7,142 nt of DNA from Bacillota bacterium (lineage in GTDB: Bacteria > Bacillota > Thermosediminibacteria > Thermosediminibacterales > Thermosediminibacteraceae): positions 1-7,142 of the forward strand of contig QGUT01000080.1 of the NCBI GenBank assembly GCA_003242255.1, in the 5' to 3' direction. Within the stretch, counting starts at the first letter, position 1; each line of letters begins with the position of its first letter. Of the stretch, positions 5,391-7,142 are shown one piece after another. Under the pieces are notes generated by a model. That model was not told where the DNA came from and made no database searches. It worked only from the letters and a program-made list of their open reading frames with translations. A program made the position numbers and the translations under genes.

Positions 5391-6407
5391 TTACTTGTCT
5401 TTGCGCTTTTTTTCTATTCCCAAGTGCTCGTACGCTTTATCGGAAACCATTCGTCCTCTAGCCGTGCGCACTATGTAGCCTTCCTTTATAAGGTAAGGCT
5501 CGTACACATCTTCTATTGTTGAAACTTCTTCGTTTAAAGCGGCTGAAAGGGATTCAATGCCTACAGGACCGCCGTTAAAATTTTCAATAATCGTCCTCAA
5601 TAATCTTCTATCCTCCTGGTCGAGGCCGTGGGCATCGACCCGCAACAGATTTAATCCTTCTATCGCTATTTTCTCCGTTATAATTCCGTCCCCTTTAACG
5701 TCGGCGTAATCCCGGATCCTCTTGAGCAACCTGTTGGCTATTCGGGGGGTTCCCCTGGAGCAGGAGGCTATTCTTTCCGCTGCCTTTTCTTCTAAAGCGA
5801 CGTTTAATATCTGGGCAGACCGCATTAATATTTTCACCAGTTCATCCCTGCTGTAAAAATCGAGGTGGCACCTGATACCGAATCGATCGCGCAATGGAGA
5901 CGTCAGCGCTCCAGCCTTTGTAGTAGCTCCCACTAAAGTGAAGGGCTTGAGATTCAATCGGATAGACCTGGCGCCGGGCCCTTTCCCGATCATTATATCT
6001 AAAACAAAATCCTCCATCGCAGGGTACAAAATTTCCTCCACGGCCGGATGAAGCCGATGGATTTCGTCGATAAATAGCAGGTCTTTTTCATCGAGGCTGG
6101 TCAATACAGCCGCTAAGTCTCCCGGCCTTTCTATGGCAGGGCCAGAAGTAACTTTTATATTTACTCCCATTTCTCTCGCTATTATATAAGCCAGAGTAGT
6201 CTTCCCGAGGCCCGGAGGACCGTACAGCAGCACATGGTCTAAAGGTTCACCCCGCTTTAGAGCGGCCCTAACGAAAATCTTCAGGCTCTCCTTTACCTGG
6301 TCCTGGCCTACGTAATCGTCAAAGCTCGTAGGGCGAAGTCCGAGTTCAAAATCGGATTCATCTTCTCCTTTTAAAAGCGGCGTAACCAATCTATCCCTCA
6401 CGTGCAT
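5391..6407 (-). CDS. ruvB: Holliday junction branch migration ATPase RuvB
   Basis: RuvB is the AAA+ hexameric motor that drives Holliday-junction branch migration with RuvA. From the chosen start it has 338 residues, a normal length. Visible motifs: RPTSFDDYVGQ (25-35), DHVLLYGPPGLGKTTLA (57-73) with Walker A at 63-70, LLFIDEIHRL (110-119) as Walker B, GATTKAGALTSPLRDRFG (160-177) holding sensor 1 and the arginine-finger region, and SRGTPRIANRLLKR (217-230) as sensor 2. The C-terminal winged-helix domain starts near 265 and includes GPVGIESLSAALNEE. I chose the ATG at 6407. A TTG directly before it (6410) would add one residue, and GTG at 6401 is also in frame. AGAGG precedes the ATG by only 4 bases. 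The gene follows ruvA by 8 bases, which implies co-transcription. Confidence 0.98.
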   Translation of the reverse strand: MHVRDRLVTPLLKGEDESDFELGLRPTSFDDYVGQDQVKESLKIFVRAALKRGEPLDHVLLYGPPGLGKTTLAYIIAREMGVNIKVTSGPAIERPGDLAAVLTSLDEKDLLFIDEIHRLHPAVEEILYPAMEDFVLDIMIGKGPGARSIRLNLKPFTLVGATTKAGALTSPLRDRFGIRCHLDFYSRDELVKILMRSAQILNVALEEKAAERIASCSRGTPRIANRLLKRIRDYADVKGDGIITEKIAIEGLNLLRVDAHGLDQEDRRLLRTIIENFNGGPVGIESLSAALNEEVSTIEDVYEPYLIKEGYIVRTARGRMVSDKAYEHLGIEKKRKDK

Positions 6408-6415
6408 CAACCCTC

Positions 6416-6991
6416 TTATGCCAGGCGCTTTAAAGCCTCGGCAATTATTTCTTCTAACGTAGTCGGGCCGTTCAATTCGCTCAACACCTTCTGGATCTCT
6501 TCGTTGCTAAAGCCCAAGGACAATAGGGCTTCCCTCGCCTCCTGTAGTGTCCTCAATGGTCCCTCGAATTCGCCACTTAATGCCAAACTCTTGACTTTGT
6601 CCTTCAGTTCAAAAAAAATTTTCCGGGCCGTCTTATTGCCCACTCCCGGTACCGAGGTCAGAATTTTTACGTCTTCGGTCGTTATAGCCGAGACCACTTC
6701 TTCCGGTTTCAGCCAGGACAAAATAGAGAGAGCGACCTTCGGCCCTATTCCGGAAACCTTGTTCAGCAGTACGAACACTTCCCTTTCCAACGGGTCAAAG
6801 AACCCGTATAAATCCAAGCTATCTTCTTTGTAATGTAAAAAGGTGTAAAGAGTTACTTCAGAACCCTTGTAAATCTTTATGCTGTTATACGCATTTAACG
6901 AGATCGAACACTTAAAGCCGAAACCCGCTACCTCTAAAACAGCGTAATTCGGACCGATTTCAATGAGCTTCCCTCTTAGATATTCCAACAT
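6416..6991 (-). CDS. ruvA: Holliday junction branch migration protein RuvA
   Basis: RuvA binds the four-way junction as a tetramer and loads RuvB. The 191-residue product has the three expected parts. These are an N-terminal OB-fold starting MLEYLRGKLIEIGPNYAVLEV with FLHYKEDSLDLYGF (51-64), two helix-hairpin-helix motifs (NKVSGIGPKVALSIL at 77-91 and TSVPGVGNKTARKIFFELKD at 112-131), and a C-terminal domain (about 146-191) that contacts RuvB and ends in EEIIAEALKRLA. The ATG at 6991 has GTGAGG 7 bases upstream. The usual partner, the resolvase gene ruvC, is not visible in the 150 bases upstream; if it lies there it is beyond the window. I see no DinR/LexA-type GAAC-N4-GTTC box in the visible leader. 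Confidence 0.98.
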   Translation of the reverse strand: MLEYLRGKLIEIGPNYAVLEVAGFGFKCSISLNAYNSIKIYKGSEVTLYTFLHYKEDSLDLYGFFDPLEREVFVLLNKVSGIGPKVALSILSWLKPEEVVSAITTEDVKILTSVPGVGNKTARKIFFELKDKVKSLALSGEFEGPLRTLQEAREALLSLGFSNEEIQKVLSELNGPTTLEEIIAEALKRLA

Positions 6992-7047
6992 AGCTCAACC
7001 TCACGGAAATTTATGTCACTGGCTTTGTATATGGCGGTCTAAACTTC

Positions 7048-7142
7048 TCAGATTCGCATCTTAGAGATGCCCCTTCCGGGGGCCTGGTTCCTCTGCTGGG
7101 TGAAGAAATTTGCTCCAATGCAAAAGCGACTCTCTTCTATAA
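7048..7142 (-). CDS. Possible 3' end of an unidentified upstream gene
   Basis: From the right edge one minus-strand frame is open for 30 codons and ends with TGA at 7048-7050, leaving 56 bases before ruvA. The visible peptide (ending GRGISKMRI) does not match the C-terminus of RuvC, YebC or another family I recognise. The same stretch is also open on the plus strand, in frame from 6994 to 7142, with no start codon preceded by a ribosome binding site. Two small hairpins can form inside it: GCCCC/GGGGC (7069-7083) and GCATCT/AGATGC (7056-7070). A structured leader or small RNA is therefore as likely as a coding end. Confidence 0.25.
   Translation of the reverse strand, partial: IEESRFCIGANFFTQQRNQAPGRGISKMRI

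Noticed and set aside
7085..7100. GAGGAACC reminiscent of the core of c-di-AMP (ydaO) riboswitches upstream of ruvA
   Set aside because: The other conserved ydaO segments, such as GGGGTGAAT and CAGCTAAC, are missing downstream; an eight-base match is not evidence.

Overview
The window looks like a chromosomal segment of an anaerobic, probably thermophilic, spore-forming member of the Clostridia, with Thermoanaerobacterales/Thermosediminibacterales-like gene content. This inference rests on four things: a SpoIID-family protein, a SCIFF peptide gene (typical of Clostridia), strong AAGGAGG-type ribosome binding sites with several TTG/GTG starts, and Lys/Glu/Arg-rich housekeeping proteins. Every gene I can support lies on the minus strand, so the window reads biologically from right to left. 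I see no mobile element, CRISPR array, tRNA or rRNA.

From right to left: about 150 bases (6992-7142) hold the ruvA leader and possibly the 3' end of an unidentified gene. Then comes a tight cluster: ruvA and ruvB (Holliday-junction branch migration), a secreted SpoIID/LytB-domain protein, queA, a membrane protein with a C-terminal CorC_HlyC-like domain, tgt, yajC and a TIGR04086-type membrane protein. Gaps are mostly 8-18 bases, and the membrane-protein gene and tgt overlap by ATGA, so this looks like one operon. queA and tgt act in the same pathway: Tgt inserts preQ1 at the wobble position of GUN-anticodon tRNAs and QueA converts it to epoxyqueuosine. yajC belongs with secD, the start of which lies at the left edge; YajC and SecDF are accessory parts of the Sec translocase.

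The left 430 bases hold more signal. A 50-residue SCIFF ribosomal-peptide precursor gene (204-356), too short for routine ORF calling, has its own extended -10 promoter, a strong ribosome binding site and a perfect 10-bp terminator hairpin. A separate sigma-A-like promoter follows directly and drives secD. The radical-SAM maturase that usually accompanies SCIFF does not follow it here. Between yajC and the TIGR04086 gene, a perfect 13-bp inverted repeat pairs the ribosome binding site of the downstream gene with an upstream anti-SD arm, which suggests translational control or coupling.

I do not see a wholly new system. The observations most worth checking are the SCIFF gene without an adjacent maturase, the SD-sequestering hairpin, and the PsiE-like/CorC_HlyC protein embedded between two queuosine genes.
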